A stretch of 64,000 nucleotides of DNA, taken from assembly GCA_028994555.1 (NCBI GenBank), contig JARDVN010000001.1, positions 2,914,001 through 2,978,000 of the forward strand, in the 5' to 3' direction. Numbering within the stretch: the stretch's first letter is position 1; each line of letters starts with the position of its first letter. The notes below the pieces were generated by a model. The model was not told the origin of the DNA and ran no database searches. It saw nothing but the letters and a program-made list of their open reading frames with translations. This DNA is from Citrobacter amalonaticus (GTDB lineage Bacteria; Pseudomonadota; Gammaproteobacteria; Enterobacterales; Enterobacteriaceae). The position numbers were made by a program, and so were the translations under genes. Of this stretch, positions 63,570-64,000 are shown piece after piece.

Positions 63570-64000
63570 TTAATGACCAATCATTCTTGCTTGCGGAATC
63601 AAGCGGAAGTAGAGGTTTTCCGGCACCGGGCTGTCCCAGACGCCCATCAGCATCGCGAATGCGATAATGGCAAACATTATGCCGAGTACCAGCAGCGTCA
63701 TCGCCATGCCCGATAACGTTCCTCGACGTGTTTCAGCCTTTCCCGTTGGTGTCCGCAGGGAAAATGTCAGCGTAGAGGCCACCGGGCAGGATTCCACGCA
63801 GGTCATACAGCCTGTGCATTCAACCGTTCGCACCTGAATCAGCTTATCCACCGGGATCTGCGACGGGCAATTTTTGGCACATTTTCCGCAATCAATACAG
63901 CTTTGCGCATTGCGGCGGATTTTGAACGGTGAGAGCAGGGAAAGCAGCCCGAGCAAGGCGCCATAGGGACACAAATAACGGCACCATGCGTTGCGAATGA
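63570..64000 (-). CDS. Polyferredoxin-like 4Fe-4S membrane protein, C-terminal part (YccM-like, runs off the window)
   Basis: The frame is open to the window edge (NAWCRYLCPYGALLGLLSLL), so only the C-terminal 142 residues are seen. It has two 4Fe-4S binding motifs, CIDCGKCAKNCPS and CTGCMTCVESCP, each with the CxxCxxCxxxCP spacing, then a transmembrane helix (LLVLGIMFAIIAFAMLMGVW). This matches the NapH/YccM group of membrane polyferredoxins. YccM is the likely E. coli counterpart, but the upstream part is needed to be sure. Confidence 0.8.
   Translation of the reverse strand, partial: IRNAWCRYLCPYGALLGLLSLLSPFKIRRNAQSCIDCGKCAKNCPSQIPVDKLIQVRTVECTGCMTCVESCPVASTLTFSLRTPTGKAETRRGTLSGMAMTLLVLGIMFAIIAFAMLMGVWDSPVPENLYFRLIPQARMIGH

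Overview
The window is a chromosomal segment of a member of the Enterobacteriaceae. Positions 1-29,250 follow the E. coli/Salmonella core order almost gene for gene: ssuD-ssuA-ssuE, pyrD, zapC, ycbX, rlmKL, uup, pqiABC, rmf, fabA, lonH, matP, ompA, sulA, sxy, yccS, yccF, helD, mgsA, yccT, yccU, hspQ, rlmI, yccX, tusE, yccA, serT. Protein similarity to E. coli is high but not identical, and the accessory content after serT suggests Citrobacter or a close relative. The genus is an inference, not a proof.

After tRNA-Ser (serT, 29,117) the core order stops; E. coli has the hya hydrogenase operon here. An AT-rich islet (about 29.2-35.85 kb) holds a LuxR-type regulator, an autotransporter (AT1) and a serine-acetyltransferase-like gene. 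It is closed by an imperfect 65-bp direct repeat of the serT 3' end and terminator (29,181-29,245 and 35,822-35,886), so it looks like a tRNA-targeted insertion that has lost its integrase. Next, on the minus strand, come an IalB-family secreted protein and a giant autotransporter of about 3,053 residues (AT2, 36.6-45.7 kb).

The region 46.9-62.2 kb is a catabolic block. A yjhIHGF-type cluster holds an IclR regulator, a 2-keto-3-deoxy-pentonate aldolase, a xylonate-type dehydratase and a GntP-family permease, with a divergent PhzF-family gene. Next is a third autotransporter gene, truncated by IS1 (54,398-55,165, no target-site duplication), and a lipoprotein gene cut at its 5' end. Then comes a six-gene minus-strand operon: iron-containing alcohol dehydrogenase, two tandem DgoK-family sugar-acid kinases, an MFS transporter, a KDPG/KDPGal-type aldolase and an IclR regulator. 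It reads as a 2-keto-3-deoxy-sugar-acid pathway with an unassigned substrate. The window ends with an AI-2E-family membrane protein and a partial polyferredoxin.

One property affects the whole window. Twenty-two genes are broken at 38 sites, and every site is a +1 length change in a homopolymer run (G/C or A/T, 5-8 long). Removing one base at each site restores frames and, for the conserved genes checked against lengths I recall, E. coli-like lengths. I therefore annotate these as single genes and regard the frameshifts as probable sequencing or assembly over-calls rather than biology.
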